Assembly (NCBI RefSeq): GCF_003987355.1
Contig: NZ_PIPR01000001.1
Span: forward strand, 496,001 to 560,000
DNA: 64,000 bases
From: Pseudidiomarina aestuarii
Lineage (GTDB): Bacteria; Pseudomonadota; Gammaproteobacteria; Enterobacterales; Alteromonadaceae
Reading direction: 5' to 3'
Shown here: piece after piece, positions 1 through 12,230 of the stretch
Numbering within the stretch: position 1 is the stretch's first letter
Layout of the letters: every line of letters begins with the position of its first letter
The notes under the pieces: model-generated
Database searches by the model: none
Told to the model about the DNA's origin: nothing
The model's input: only the letters and a program-made list of their open reading frames with translations
Program-made: the position numbers and the translations under genes

Positions 1-25
1 TTTCAATACTGTCTTCTTTTGCCAT
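1..25 (-). CDS. infA: Translation initiation factor IF-1, first 8 codons only
   Basis: The minus strand from base 25 down reads MAKEDSIE, which is the conserved start of bacterial IF-1. The gene runs off the left edge. A GAGGA ribosome binding site lies six bases upstream of the ATG. IF-1 sits in the A site of the 30S subunit during initiation. It follows trxB and aat on the same strand, an arrangement common in gammaproteobacteria, with 95 bases after aat that hold no gene and no clear terminator. The call rests on eight residues plus context. Confidence 0.85.
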
Positions 26-120
26 TCAATTCCTCGGTTTTCTTTTGTTGGGTGCGTCGATAACGCAGGCTCGAATCCAAGCCTTCTAAAAAGTGGTCAG
101 AATTCTAGCGGTTTTCGTGG

Positions 121-816
121 CTAAAAGCCAATCTTTAACTGGCGCCGCTGGTAGAAATCTCGTAATCCATTCGATACAGGCGCATTCAGTTGTTCTATGA
201 ATTCACTTCGGGGAAGGTTGATCGCGCCTAAACTCAGGAGGTGAGGGTTTTCTATCTGAGCATCGAGACATTGGCCGCCAGAACTAAAAAAAACATGAGC
301 AAAAGTGAGTAAAGCCAGCTTCGAGGCGTTAGGCCGCAGGTGAAACATACTTTCTGCCGTGAAAACGGAATTGATACTGAGTCCGTACAGGCCTCCCACT
401 AACTGTTCTTGCTCCCACACCTCGACGGAATGTGCCTGACCGCGGTGATGAAGTCGGGTGTAAGCATCAATAAATTCGTCGTGGATCCAAACGCCACTCG
501 CCTGATGTGCCTGACGGCAGCCTTTAATGACTGCTACGAAGTCTTGATTGAGCGTTACATGAAAGTTGGTGGTACGGCTGAAACGACGCATTGAACGACT
601 ATAATGCAGTGAGTCTGGCGTGAATACGGCGCGTGGGTCAGGACTCCACCAAAGTATGGGGTCATCCTGACCGTACCACGGGAAAATACCACTTTGATAA
701 GCACTCAGGAGACGCTCAGCAGATAAGTCCCCACCAACCGCTAGCAAGCCATTGGGATCTTGCAAAGCATGATGAACTGGCGGGAAACTCGTCGTCTCGT
801 CGAGAAAGCGTAACAT
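121..816 (-). CDS. aat: Leucyl/phenylalanyl-tRNA--protein transferase
   Basis: This 231-residue cytosolic enzyme transfers Leu or Phe from aminoacyl-tRNA to proteins with N-terminal Arg or Lys, marking them for ClpS/ClpAP degradation (N-end rule). The family signature is visible near residues 29-66: GGDL, then SGIFPWYG, then WWSPDPRAVF. The length is normal for the family. The start follows the trxB stop by 12 bases, so the two are probably co-transcribed with infA further downstream. Many related marine genera carry the arginyltransferase gene ate/bpt between aat and infA; it is missing here. Confidence 0.95.
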   Translation of the reverse strand: MLRFLDETTSFPPVHHALQDPNGLLAVGGDLSAERLLSAYQSGIFPWYGQDDPILWWSPDPRAVFTPDSLHYSRSMRRFSRTTNFHVTLNQDFVAVIKGCRQAHQASGVWIHDEFIDAYTRLHHRGQAHSVEVWEQEQLVGGLYGLSINSVFTAESMFHLRPNASKLALLTFAHVFFSSGGQCLDAQIENPHLLSLGAINLPRSEFIEQLNAPVSNGLRDFYQRRQLKIGF

Positions 817-828
817 GGCTTGTTGCCG

Positions 829-1818
<990 letters not shown>

Positions 1819-1846
1819 TCAGTAGATAATGAAATTAGTGGGGTCG

Positions 1847-1875
1847 ATTGTAGGAATTACCAACCCCTGAAACAA
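1847..1875 (-). promoter_or_regulatory. Probable sigma-70 promoter of trxB
   Basis: On the minus strand a TTGTTT -35 (1870-1875) and a TACAAT -10 (1847-1852) are separated by 17 bases, about 60 bases before the trxB ATG. The -35 overlaps the T-rich tail of the ald terminator, so the two elements are tightly packed. Confidence 0.55.
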
Positions 1876-1905
1876 GAGACCCGCAGCATTAAATCTACGG
1901 GTCTC
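1868..1905 (-). terminator. Probable rho-independent terminator of ald
   Basis: GAGACCCG (1876-1883) and CGGGTCTC (1898-1905) form a perfect 8-bp stem with a 14-base loop just after the ald stop. In the minus direction the stem is followed by TTGTTTC. The tail is short, so termination may be partial. Confidence 0.5.
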
Positions 1906-1932
1906 GTGCCAGCCAGCCTTTACAGTCAATGA

Positions 1933-3060
1933 TTAGCTTTTAATTGCTTCATTTGGATCGAGATAGGCTAAACCTAATTGCTCACCAAGGTCATCGTGTA
2001 CGGCTTTGTACGTGATCTTACCTTTGTGCATGTTTAAACCGTTCAACAAATGTGGGTCCGCAGCCATGGCTTTTAGGCCTTTGTTCGCTAACGCGAGACC
2101 AAAAGGCAGAGTAGCGTTGTTTAAAGCTATCGTAGAGGTCCGAGCAACCCCACCTGGCATATTTGCGACACAATAATGAATGACGTCATCCACCACATAC
2201 GTTGGGTTTTGATGGGTTGTTGCTTTCGAAGTCTCGAAACAACCCCCTTGGTCAATTGCTACATCAACCAAAACTGAGCCTGGCTTCATGTTTTTGATGT
2301 GCTCACGAGTCAATAACTTAGGTGCAGCAGCGCCAGGAATCAACACAGCACCGATAACCAGGTCTGCTTCACGCGAGAAACGGTCAATGGCATCGACAGT
2401 CGAGTAAATCGTTTTAATCCGACCACCAAAGATATCATCGAGTTGACGCAAACGCGGTAAAGAACGGTCAAGAATCGTCACATCTGCGCCCAAACCAACC
2501 GCCATTTTAGCTGCCTGTGTACCGACCACGCCGCCACCAATAATCAAGACTTTGCCCGGTTCAACACCAGGTACACCACCGAGCAAAGTACCGCTACCGC
2601 CGTTGGCCTTTTCGAGGTTGTGCGCGCCGGCCTGAATAGACATACGACCAGCAACTTCACTCATTGGTGCGAGCAGTGGTAAGCCACCATTACGGTCAGT
2701 AACCGTCTCATAGGCAATAGCTGTGACACCTGACTCGGCAAGTAATTGAGTTTGCGTAGGATCGGGCGCCAAATGCAAATAGGTGTAAAGAATTTGCCCT
2801 TCGCGAAGTTGTTTACACTCCTCTGGCTGTGGCTCTTTTACCTTAATAATCATTTCGGCGCGGGCAAAGATTTCCTTCGGGTCGTTAACGATTTCTGCAC
2901 CGGCTATTTCGTAATCTTCATTTGTGAATCCAATTGAGGCACCGCCGTTTTGCTCAATCATGACATGGTGGCCATGTTCAACATACTCACGCACGGCTGC
3001 TGGAGTTAGACCGATGCGATATTCGTGGTTTTTTATTTCTTTTGGTACGCCAATTAACAT
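1933..3060 (-). CDS. ald: Alanine dehydrogenase
   Basis: This 375-residue enzyme interconverts L-alanine and pyruvate plus ammonia with NAD(H). It starts [10 protein letters not shown], the family start. The residues known for substrate and catalysis in this family are all present: R15, K75, H96 and D270. The Rossmann motif [10 protein letters not shown] lies at 175-184. It is divergent from lrp across 144 bases. Lrp-family regulators commonly control ald, so lrp is the obvious candidate regulator. The gene sits between trxB and lrp, where E. coli has none, and fits the amino-acid catabolism theme of the window. Confidence 0.97.
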   Translation of the reverse strand: MLIGVPKEIKNHEYRIGLTPAAVREYVEHGHHVMIEQNGGASIGFTNEDYEIAGAEIVNDPKEIFARAEMIIKVKEPQPEECKQLREGQILYTYLHLAPDPTQTQLLAESGVTAIAYETVTDRNGGLPLLAPMSEVAGRMSIQAGAHNLEKANGGSGTLLGGVPGVEPGKVLIIGGGVVGTQAAKMAVGLGADVTILDRSLPRLRQLDDIFGGRIKTIYSTVDAIDRFSREADLVIGAVLIPGAAAPKLLTREHIKNMKPGSVLVDVAIDQGGCFETSKATTHQNPTYVVDDVIHYCVANMPGGVARTSTIALNNATLPFGLALANKGLKAMAADPHLLNGLNMHKGKITYKAVHDDLGEQLGLAYLDPNEAIKS

Positions 3061-3204
3061 GTCAGTTGCCTCACTAGGTTCTGCACAAACTTATCGAAAA
3101 AGATGGTGCGCATTATAGGGTAAAGCCGTAGTGTGTTTCGTACTTTTTTAAGGGGCAAAAATAGCGTATAAAGAGGTAAATATTATTCTATTCCGTGGAA
3201 ACCT
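3061..3204. promoter_or_regulatory. Divergent ald/lrp control region
   Basis: This AT-rich 144-base gap holds a TATAAT -10 for ald on the minus strand (3112-3117) and a TATAAA -10 for lrp on the plus strand (3167-3172, with a T-rich stretch at -35). Neither -35 matches the consensus well, as expected for activator-dependent promoters. Lrp binding is an inference from arrangement, not from a motif. Confidence 0.45.
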
Positions 3205-3696
3205 ATGTTTAATCCAGAAGAACCCGTGAAAATCACTATTGACCGAATCGACCGCAAGATTCTACGACTTTTGCAGAATGATGGCCGCATGACCAACGTA
3301 ACTCTGGCTGATAAAGTGGGTTTGAGTGCTACGGCGTGCAGCGAGCGGGTTCGTAAACTCGAGAAAGAAGGGGTTATCGAAGGCTATTTTGCTCGCATCA
3401 ATCCGGCTAAACTCGGTGCGAACCTCATGGTTTTTGTCGAAATAACGCTGACGCGTACTTCTGCGGATGCTTTTGCCGAGTTCAGTGAAGCCGTGCGGAC
3501 GACTCCCGAAATACTCGAATGCCACTTAGTGGCGGGTGATTTTGACTTTTTGATCAAAGCGCGAGTACCGGATATGCCTTCTTATCGAAAATTATTAGGT
3601 GAGACCATTTTAATGATGCCAGGCGTCAATGAGTCGCGCACTTATGTGGTGATGGAAGAAGTAAAACATGAGAATAAGGTCTTGATTAAAGGTTAA
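3205..3696 (+). CDS. lrp: Leucine-responsive regulatory protein
   Basis: This 163-residue Lrp/AsnC-family DNA-binding protein has an N-terminal helix-turn-helix (about residues 15-60, with DRIDRKILRLLQNDGR followed by a GLS.TACSERVR recognition region). A C-terminal RAM ligand-sensing domain carries GDFDFLIKARVPD and LPGV-like segments. It is close in length and sequence to E. coli Lrp, a global regulator of amino-acid metabolism. It lies directly upstream of ftsK as in E. coli, and divergent from ald, which it probably controls. Confidence 0.95.
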   Translation: MFNPEEPVKITIDRIDRKILRLLQNDGRMTNVTLADKVGLSATACSERVRKLEKEGVIEGYFARINPAKLGANLMVFVEITLTRTSADAFAEFSEAVRTTPEILECHLVAGDFDFLIKARVPDMPSYRKLLGETILMMPGVNESRTYVVMEEVKHENKVLIKG

Positions 3697-3831
3697 GAAA
3701 AGACGCTTTTAGCTACTGCGAAATCAGCATAATCGCGCTACACTGATAGGCGTTGCCATGAGTATGGAATAGCGCAAGGTAGCGGCAATGATGGGTACGA
3801 ACTATAACGATAAAGCCAATGGAGATTTGCC

Positions 3832-6270
3832 ATGAGTGGCGTGCAACGGGTGCTTGAAGTAGGTCTGATATTGTGTGGAGCTTTTGCGCTGTTTCTGATG
3901 TTAGCGCTCGGCAGCTTCAGTCCTGCTGATCCCAGTTGGTCACAAACGAGTTACGAAGGCACTATTGAAAATGCTGCCGGAGCCATTGGTGCCTGGTTTG
4001 CTGACGCGCTGTTATTCACCTTTGGTTATGTTTCTTATTTTGTTCCTATTGGTTTTGCTGCACTCGGTTACATGCTCTTTCGGCAGCCGCACCGTTTATT
4101 AGAACTTGATTATCTTGCGCTAGGTCTGCGCCTCATCGGTTTGCTGTTAACCTTCATCGGCGCTTCAGCATTAGCGTCTATGAATTTTATGAATGTTTAT
4201 TCGTTCTCCGCGGGTGGAGTAGTTGGCGATGTGATTAGTTCGTCATTGTTGCCGTATTTCAATATTATCGGCACGACCTTATTACTGCTGACATTTCTAC
4301 TCACGGGGCTAACCCTTGTCAGCGGCCTGTCTTGGATCAAGCTCATTGATGGTCTTGGTGCCATCACCATACGGACGGGCATTGTTGTTGCACAGCAGCT
4401 GCAATCTTTTACTCGTTATATTAAATCTCATGTGCGCTCGGGGGCAGCCACAACCGGCACCTCTGAAACGGCACAAACAGAGCAGAAAAACACCGGCAAA
4501 GGGCGCCGCATCGAGCGCGCAGAACCTGAGTTATCGCTCCCAGAGATGAGTGCGTTGGACGATGATGAGCCACCTTTTGCGCTCGATTCGTCGGCTTCGA
4601 ACACCGCAACGAAGCCAACTTCACCCAGCCGCTTCAGTCGCGAAGCACGACAAGCGAAAGCCGCCGCGGCCATCGCAGGAAAAGAATCAACTCGCTCAGA
4701 CGGTATCGATGAAAGTTTAGACGAAGCTTTAAGCACAAGCGTTGACGAAGATGAGTCACCCGTTACGCTCTCTGTCGATCCCTTGCCGTCGATAGAACTT
4801 CTGGATCGGCCGAACAAAACGCACAACCCGTTAACGCAAGAGGAACTCGATCAAATTGGCAGTACGGTCGAGGCTGTGCTGCTCGACTTTGGCGTTGAAG
4901 TAAAGGTTGCTAATGTCCAACCAGGTCCTGTTATTACGCGTTTTGAGCTGGACCTGGCGCCGGGAGTGAAGGTATCCAAAATTTCTAATCTGGATAAAGA
5001 CATCGCTCGGTCACTATCGGCCATATCGGTGCGGGTGGTTGAGGTTATTCCAGGAAAATCCTATGTCGGTCTGGAGCTGCCCAACAAGAGCCGCGAGACC
5101 GTCTATTTCAGTGAAGTTGTGAGCTGCGATACCTTTCAACAAAGCACTTCACCACTGACTATGGTGTTAGGAAAGGGTATTGCGGGGCAGCCCGTTATCG
5201 TTGATTTGGCGAAGATGCCGCATTTGTTAGTTGCAGGTACCACAGGCTCCGGGAAATCAGTTGGCGTCAACGTCATGATTCTCAGTTTGCTCTATAAAAG
5301 CTCACCTGAAGATGTGCGCTTGATTATGATCGATCCCAAAATGCTTGAGCTTTCAGTCTATGAGGGTATTCCACACTTATTGACGGAGGTTGTTACCGAC
5401 ATGAAGGACGCCGCCAACGCGCTGCGTTGGTGTGTCGGTGAAATGGAGCGTCGGTACAAGTTGATGTCAGCTTTAGGTGTACGTAACTTGAAAGGTTATA
5501 ACGCCAAAGTGCTGGAAGCGCGCGAGGCGGGTGAACCCTTGTTAGACCCGATTTGGAAGCCGGGTGACTCAATGGATCCGCTACCACCTGAACTCGAGAA
5601 ACTGCCGAGTATTGTGGTTGTGATTGACGAATTTGCTGACATGATGATGATTGTTGGCAAAAAAGTTGAAGAGTTAATCGCACGTATTGCGCAAAAAGCG
5701 CGCGCAGCTGGAATTCATCTCATTTTAGCCACGCAACGCCCTTCAGTAGACGTTATTACGGGTCTAATTAAGGCGAACATTCCGACGCGTATTGCATTCC
5801 AAGTGCAATCGAAGATCGATTCGCGAACTATTCTTGACCAGCCCGGCGCAGACCAATTGCTCGGGGCAGGTGATATGTTGTATTTACCGCCAGGCAGCGG
5901 CGTTCCAACCCGTGTACATGGCGCCTTTGTGGACGACCACGAGGTGCATGCTGTGGTTGCGGACTGGAAAAAGCGTGGGAAGCCCAACTACTTGGATGAA
6001 ATCCTTAAAGGCGATATGGGTGAAGACTCGTTACTGCCCGGTGAACAACTGGATATGGGTGATGAGGAATCGGATTCGCTCTATGATGAGGCCGTTGCTT
6101 TTGTCACCGAAACACGCCGGGTTTCGATTTCCAGCGTCCAGCGCAAATTCAGAATTGGTTACAATCGTGCAGCACGGATTGTTGAACAAATGGAAATGAG
6201 CGGTGTCGTTACTAGTGCGGGCCATAATGGCCAACGCGAAGTCCTAGCGCCGAAGCCACCAAGAGATTGA
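3832..6270 (+). CDS. ftsK: DNA translocase FtsK
   Basis: This 812-residue inner-membrane septal motor pumps chromosome ends toward dif and activates XerCD. The N-terminal membrane domain spans about residues 1-190 with several hydrophobic helices. A charged linker covers about 195-320. The RecA-like motor has Walker A GTTGSGKS at 469-476 and Walker B VVVIDE at 595-600. The C-terminal winged-helix gamma domain, which reads KOPS, is about 745-805. The linker is far shorter than in E. coli (1329 residues), as in Pseudomonas-type FtsK. A possible TACACT -10 is at 3739-3744. lolA begins five bases after the stop. Confidence 0.97.
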   Translation: MSGVQRVLEVGLILCGAFALFLMLALGSFSPADPSWSQTSYEGTIENAAGAIGAWFADALLFTFGYVSYFVPIGFAALGYMLFRQPHRLLELDYLALGLRLIGLLLTFIGASALASMNFMNVYSFSAGGVVGDVISSSLLPYFNIIGTTLLLLTFLLTGLTLVSGLSWIKLIDGLGAITIRTGIVVAQQLQSFTRYIKSHVRSGAATTGTSETAQTEQKNTGKGRRIERAEPELSLPEMSALDDDEPPFALDSSASNTATKPTSPSRFSREARQAKAAAAIAGKESTRSDGIDESLDEALSTSVDEDESPVTLSVDPLPSIELLDRPNKTHNPLTQEELDQIGSTVEAVLLDFGVEVKVANVQPGPVITRFELDLAPGVKVSKISNLDKDIARSLSAISVRVVEVIPGKSYVGLELPNKSRETVYFSEVVSCDTFQQSTSPLTMVLGKGIAGQPVIVDLAKMPHLLVAGTTGSGKSVGVNVMILSLLYKSSPEDVRLIMIDPKMLELSVYEGIPHLLTEVVTDMKDAANALRWCVGEMERRYKLMSALGVRNLKGYNAKVLEAREAGEPLLDPIWKPGDSMDPLPPELEKLPSIVVVIDEFADMMMIVGKKVEELIARIAQKARAAGIHLILATQRPSVDVITGLIKANIPTRIAFQVQSKIDSRTILDQPGADQLLGAGDMLYLPPGSGVPTRVHGAFVDDHEVHAVVADWKKRGKPNYLDEILKGDMGEDSLLPGEQLDMGDEESDSLYDEAVAFVTETRRVSISSVQRKFRIGYNRAARIVEQMEMSGVVTSAGHNGQREVLAPKPPRD

Positions 6271-6274
6271 TGCC

Positions 6275-6916
6275 ATGAGAAGTATTTATAAAGTCGCCGT
6301 TGTAACCATCTTTGCCGGTTTCATGACCGGCTATTCAAGCCTAGTCGCTGCTGATGAACGAGCGGCGTTGCAAGAACGGTTGGGACAGATCAGTAATATG
6401 GACGCCACCTTCAGCCAGCAGGTTACTGATGGTAATGGTGAGTTGGTTCAACAGCTGCATGGTCGCTTAGCTCTGGCTCGCCCGCATTTCTTATACTGGC
6501 AAACCGATGCGCCAGATGAAACTGTGATGGTCGCTGACGGCACGAGTCTCTGGTACTACAATCCGTTTGTGGAGCAGGTTACTGTTACCGATCAAACCGA
6601 TACTATGGAGCAAAGTCCATTGCTATTGCTGCTGGATGACTCTACTGCTGCATGGGATGATTATGTCGTGAAACAAGAGGGCGATAGCTTTGCCTTGCAA
6701 CCGCTTGCGCATGCGAATTCATTGCAAAGTTTGCAACTGGTTTTTGAAGCGCAAAGCCCGGTGATGCGAACCATTATTCTCGACGATGGTCAGGGCCAAA
6801 TCAGTACCATTGAGTTGGCCGATGTCACGGTCAATGAAGAATTAGCGTCTACACTATTCGAGTTTACTATTCCTGAAGGTGTGGATGTCGATGATCAACG
6901 TAATCCTCAGGGGTAG
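6275..6916 (+). CDS. lolA: Outer-membrane lipoprotein carrier protein LolA
   Basis: This 213-residue periplasmic chaperone carries lipoproteins from LolCDE to LolB. A signal peptide covers about residues 1-26 (hydrophobic VAVVTIFAGFM, then cleavage near VAA). The mature part has the LolA pattern: an early ATFSQQV segment, then RPHFLYWQTDAPDE and LWYYNPFVEQVTV. It lies between ftsK and rarA as in E. coli and is probably co-transcribed with both, with gaps of four and five bases. Confidence 0.95.
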   Translation: MRSIYKVAVVTIFAGFMTGYSSLVAADERAALQERLGQISNMDATFSQQVTDGNGELVQQLHGRLALARPHFLYWQTDAPDETVMVADGTSLWYYNPFVEQVTVTDQTDTMEQSPLLLLLDDSTAAWDDYVVKQEGDSFALQPLAHANSLQSLQLVFEAQSPVMRTIILDDGQGQISTIELADVTVNEELASTLFEFTIPEGVDVDDQRNPQG

Positions 6917-6921
6917 CTTGA

Positions 6922-8242
6922 ATGAGCAATCAGACGTTTGATTTTACGCCTGATTTTCGCCCCTTGGCTGCGCGGATGCGGCCAAGCACTTTAGCCGAGT
7001 ATACAGGTCAAGACCATATTCTAGGTCCAGACAAGCCTTTGCGCCGCGCACTCGAGCGCGGGATCTTGCACTCAATGATATTGTGGGGACCACCGGGTAC
7101 AGGGAAGACCACGTTAGCGAGTTTGATCGCAGCTAATGCACAAGCCGAATTTGTGACGTTGAGCGCTGTCACGAGTGGCGTAAAAGATATTCGTAGTGCC
7201 ATCGATGCTGCCCAAAAGCGTGGAACAGAGCACCACCGTCGTACGGTTCTCTTTGTTGATGAAGTACATCGCTTTAATAAAGGGCAGCAAGATGCCTTTT
7301 TACCCTATATTGAGGATGGCACCATTATTTTTGTCGGTGCCACCACCGAAAATCCAGCCTTTGAACTGAATCGTGCGCTACTCTCCCGCGCTCGAATCTA
7401 TCGTTTGCAAAGTCTCACGGAAAGCGTGATTACTCAATTAGTCATGACGGCTCTCAATGATGCAGAGCGAGGGCTTGGTGCGCGCAATTTACAGCTGGAT
7501 ACTGAAGCACTCGAGTTTTTAGTGGCGAGTGCTGCCGGCGATGCGCGTCGAGCATTGAATTTTCTCGAAATAGCCGCGGACGCAACCGAAACAAATACCA
7601 TCGGGCTCAATTTGGTCCAGCAAGCGGTGGGCAAAAAACATGCAAGTTATGATAAACGCGGTGATGCGTTTTTTGACATACTGAGCGCGCTCCATAAATC
7701 AGTGCGCGGTTCATCAGTAGATGGAGCCTTATATTGGTTTGCACGCGTACTCGAGGGTGGTGGCGACGCTCTAGTCGTTGCGCGACGCCTACTGGCAATC
7801 GCTTCCGAGGATATCGGTAATGCAGATCCACGCGCACTGCAGTTGGCCTTAAATGCTTGGGATACTTTTGAACGGGTCGGGCCAGCTGAAGGGGAACGAG
7901 CTATCGCTCAAGCTCTGGTTTATTGTTGTTTAGCTCCCAAAAGCAATGCAGTTTATGTAGCGTTCAAAGCAGCCAAACGCGCGGCTGCTGACTATCCAGA
8001 CTTAGCGGTGCCAAAACATCTGTGCAATGCGCCAACGAGTTTGCACAAAGAGCTCGGGCATGGAGTCGATTATCGATATGCACACGATTTTCCGAATGCT
8101 GTGGTGCCGGGTGAGCGCTATGTTCCCCCCGAATTAGGCCGCCCTGACTTCTATCAGCCATCCGATCGCGGCTTAGAGAAACAATTGCGAGCCAAGTCAG
8201 ACTGGTTACGCGAACAGGATCAAACCAGTGGTTGGAAACGTG

Positions 8243-8256
<14 letters not shown>
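6922..8256 (+). CDS. rarA: Replication-associated recombination protein A (AAA+ ATPase)
   Basis: This 444-residue clamp-loader-like ATPase (RarA/MgsA) acts at stalled replication forks. Walker A GPPGTGKT is at 56-63 and Walker [11 protein letters not shown] is at 109-118. The sensor region [12 protein letters not shown] follows, then a C-terminal tetramerisation domain rich in KAAKRAA-type helices. The length equals the family norm. Its 3' end overlaps the start of crcB by 14 bases, implying translational coupling. Confidence 0.96.
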
Positions 8257-9932
<1,676 letters not shown>

Positions 9933-9965
9933 CAGCTACTGGCTAATAGCTAATAGCTACTAGCA
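9933..9965. repeat. Short iterated GCTAATA/GCTACT repeat between serS and tusE
   Basis: The 38-base gap between the convergent serS and tusE genes is almost entirely made of variants of AGCTACT and GCTAATA (GGCTAATAGCTAATAGCTAC, then TAGC). No G+C-rich terminator stem is present, so this may be all that separates the two transcripts. The origin is unknown. Confidence 0.5.
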
Positions 9966-9970
9966 AAGAT

Positions 9971-10300
9971 TTAGATGCACTTCGCAGGCTTTGGTAAGCC
10001 TGCGATGCGTGTCGCCTGTTTGGCTGGACCTTTCGGGAATAGTTTATAGAGATAGGGACTGTTGGCTTTGTCGGCGCCCAGTGATTTCCCAATGGCTTTC
10101 ACCAATACTCGCATAGCTGGACTGGTATCAAACTCTTGGTAGAACGAGCGGACAAAGTACACCACTTCCCAATGTGCTGGTGTCATAGTTATGTTTTCTA
10201 ATTCTGCGATGTGCTCGGCTAATGCCGGTGACCACTTGTTGAAATCGGCAAGATAACCGTGTTTGTCGGTTTCAAAGCGTTGACCATCGAATTCGAACAT
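9971..10300 (-). CDS. tusE: Sulfurtransferase TusE (DsrC family)
   Basis: This 109-residue protein takes persulfide sulfur from TusBCD and passes it to MnmA for 2-thiolation of tRNA wobble uridine. The DsrC-family C-terminus GLPKPAKCI carries the essential penultimate cysteine. It overlaps the tusB stop by one base and is last in a tusDCBE operon. In E. coli tusE also lies beside yccA and a tRNA-Ser(TGA) gene, but tusBCD are elsewhere. Confidence 0.93.
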   Translation of the reverse strand: MFEFDGQRFETDKHGYLADFNKWSPALAEHIAELENITMTPAHWEVVYFVRSFYQEFDTSPAMRVLVKAIGKSLGADKANSPYLYKLFPKGPAKQATRIAGLPKPAKCI

Positions 10301-10644
10301 CAGTTTTCCTCCGCCTTGTTCGCCGCTACCGTCATATCATCCCACAACAGCACTGGCTGGCAATTTAACGTCAGTTCCACCCACTGCGCCGCATTAACCT
10401 GAATCAAGCCCGCTGGAGGTTCCTCAGAGAGGATAGGGTAATGCGCTTGCAGTTGTGCAAGCTCATCAATCAATACATAGGCCGGAACCGGGATTTCCCG
10501 CAGTGCTCCGGGTACTTGATACGCATGCAATAACGCGGCTTCACTTAACAACACACAGCTCGGCGCCAATAGGTAGCGCTCGCGCCATTCTGGCGTAGGC
10601 CAATGGCGAATATGATGAAGTGTTTTGGTCATTGGCTTTTGCAT
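10300..10644 (-). CDS. tusB: Sulfur relay protein TusB (DsrH family)
   Basis: This 114-residue DsrH-like subunit belongs to the TusBCD hexamer. It keeps the family pattern: an N-terminal LHHIR stretch, then PAYVLIDEL, and a closing [22 protein letters not shown] in which the final Trp is typical. It is longer than E. coli TusB (95) in the N-terminal half. The start may instead be the internal ATG at 10632. Identification leans on position between tusC and tusE, since DsrH sequences diverge strongly. Confidence 0.8.
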   Translation of the reverse strand: MQKPMTKTLHHIRHWPTPEWRERYLLAPSCVLLSEAALLHAYQVPGALREIPVPAYVLIDELAQLQAHYPILSEEPPAGLIQVNAAQWVELTLNCQPVLLWDDMTVAANKAEEN

Positions 10645-10670
10645 GAGCTTTGATTCACCGAGCTAAGGCG

Positions 10671-11030
10671 TTAGTAGCGAAGAATGGAGGGCAATAGCTG
10701 TAATTGCAGCGCCCACTCATCGTCTTCGATCACTTGAACGGGTAGGACAAGGTCGTCTGGATTGAGTTGGTGGAGTTCCAGATCATTTCGAGAAACCCAG
10801 ACCGCTGGACAATCAAACAGCTCTAAAATGCGAAAGCGCTTATGCAGTGATTGGCGTTGCTGCTCACTGTCACGGAAACAGTCATGATTTGGGGCTAACA
10901 ATAAGATCGCGGGGCCTGCTAGCAGTAACTGTGGATTTAAATCGAGTGACGCCAAACCCAAAGCCATATCTTGACCAGCCCAAGTACGCTTGGTTGCGGG
11001 GTACTCTGTGAACAAGATGGCGGTCGTCAT
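10671..11030 (-). CDS. tusC: Sulfur relay protein TusC (DsrF family)
   Basis: This 119-residue DsrE/F-like subunit of TusBCD has a DsrE-fold start (TAILFTEYPATKRTWAGQD), an LLLAGPAILLLAP core and a closing LLPSILRY. I set the start at the ATG at 11030, which has GAGGT upstream, rather than at 11123, because the longer frame only adds residues overlapping tusD. It lies 19 bases after tusD. Confidence 0.85.
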   Translation of the reverse strand: MTTAILFTEYPATKRTWAGQDMALGLASLDLNPQLLLAGPAILLLAPNHDCFRDSEQQRQSLHKRFRILELFDCPAVWVSRNDLELHQLNPDDLVLPVQVIEDDEWALQLQLLPSILRY

Positions 11031-11049
11031 TACTAACCTCAAAACTGGA

Positions 11050-11418
11050 CTAAAATTGCAAGACTCGATTCGCGCGTGCTGCCGCCTGCGCAAACTCAGT
11101 GACTCCGGCGCCGATAAAGCCAACTGCTATATCCTCTCTCTGGAGGCCGAATTCACGTTCAGCGATAGTGGCACAATACACCAAGTCAAAGTCGTGTTGT
11201 TGAGCAAGCTGTTGCCATAGTTGCTGAGTCGTTTTCAGTAACGGATCGTGTAGATCACACCGAGCTAACTGCACAGCATCTTGATAAAAGAACACCTGCA
11301 AAATCTGGTGCCCTGAAAGCAGAGCAGCCTGCGCGTAATGATACGCTAACAGGCTGCTTTGTTGGAGCGGGACGCCTTCATCAAGGGATTGATGAAGCGC
11401 TAGAACGAGAGCCGCCAC
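11050..11418 (-). CDS. tusD: Sulfurtransferase TusD (DsrE family)
   Basis: This 122-residue DsrE-family catalytic subunit of TusBCD accepts persulfide from TusA. The family pattern QQSSLLAYHYAQAALLSGH, then VFFYQDAV, then a candidate active-site cysteine at C82 (DLVYCATIAERE) matches the E. coli TusD layout. The C-terminus RVLQF is also typical. The start codon is GTG at 11418, three bases after the yccA stop, indicating coupling. It heads the tus part of the operon. Confidence 0.88.
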   Translation of the reverse strand: MAALVLALHQSLDEGVPLQQSSLLAYHYAQAALLSGHQILQVFFYQDAVQLARCDLHDPLLKTTQQLWQQLAQQHDFDLVYCATIAEREFGLQREDIAVGFIGAGVTEFAQAAARANRVLQF

Positions 11419-11421
11419 GGC

Positions 11422-12099
11422 TTACTCGTCACCACCACCAAATGCCATCAAAATATGGATGAGGCTTAAAAAGATATTGTATAGCGATACAAACAAGGTC
11501 ACGGTTGCGAGTACATAATTACGCTCGCCACCATGAATGATTGCACTGGTTTGCATTAAAATGGCACCTGCAGAGAACAGGATAAAGACTGCAGACAAGG
11601 CTAAGCCTAAAGCAGGAATGTTCAGGAACAGGTTCGCAATAAACATGACGATAATGGCGACAAAACCTGCCATCATCATGCCGCCTAAAAATGACATGTC
11701 CTTTTTAGTGGTCAATACATAGGCTGATAAAGCAAAGAAAATCAACGCAGTGCCACCAAGAGCCATCATGATGATTTCTTGTCCCGCAGGTCCAATAGCA
11801 CTAATCATGCCTAAAATAGGACCCAACGTGTATCCCATAAAACCAGTTAAGGCGAAAGTGAGGACCAGTCCCATACTACTGTTGGCAGTTTTATGAACAG
11901 CAAACAGCAACCCATAAAAACCAACCAATGTAATAATCAGTCCTGGATGTGGGAGTCCCATGGCTGCTGAGAGATACGCTGTGAACGCACTGAATGCCAG
12001 CGTTAAGCCCAACAACATATAGGTGTTACGTAGTACCTTGTTGGTTTGTAGAATCGACTCACTTGTTTGTGTGGTCGAAATGTGAGCTTGGTTACTCAT
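11422..12099 (-). CDS. yccA: Bax inhibitor-1/YccA family membrane protein
   Basis: This 225-residue protein has about seven hydrophobic helices across its whole length and the family stretch VLRNTYMLLGLTLAFSAFTA near the N-terminus. The C-terminal SLYNIFLSLIHILMAFGG is highly conserved in YccA. E. coli YccA binds and restrains the FtsH protease. It is first in a yccA-tusDCBE unit, which starts back to back with tRNA-Ser(TGA); yccA, tusE and this tRNA are also neighbours in E. coli. Confidence 0.93.
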   Translation of the reverse strand: MSNQAHISTTQTSESILQTNKVLRNTYMLLGLTLAFSAFTAYLSAAMGLPHPGLIITLVGFYGLLFAVHKTANSSMGLVLTFALTGFMGYTLGPILGMISAIGPAGQEIIMMALGGTALIFFALSAYVLTTKKDMSFLGGMMMAGFVAIIVMFIANLFLNIPALGLALSAVFILFSAGAILMQTSAIIHGGERNYVLATVTLFVSLYNIFLSLIHILMAFGGGDE

Positions 12100-12133
12100 G
12101 GATATCTCCGTGTTGTTGTAATAGCACTAGTCT

Positions 12134-12181
12134 ACCGCAAAAATGGTGGTGACAAGCAAGGTTTTCAAGTGTTTTTGCGGT
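12134..12181. promoter_or_regulatory. Inverted repeat upstream of yccA
   Basis: ACCGCAAAAA (12134-12143) and TTTTTGCGGT (12172-12181) are perfect 10-bp inverted arms 28 bases apart, inside the yccA upstream region. Reading toward yccA, a TAGACT hexamer that could be the -10 abuts the inner arm. It may be a paired operator; I do not recognise the regulator. Confidence 0.4.
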
Positions 12182-12230
12182 CGATCTGATTAAAATGACA
12201 GCAAACAAACCAATTGGTTTCAATTTTTGC

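Noticed and set aside
4428-4826. 132-codon open frame antisense to ftsK
   Set aside because: It lies opposite the low-complexity linker of ftsK, has no ribosome binding site, and the product is a Ser-rich shadow.
9933-9965. Short repeats as a CRISPR remnant
   Set aside because: The units are seven bases with no spacers and no cas genes nearby.
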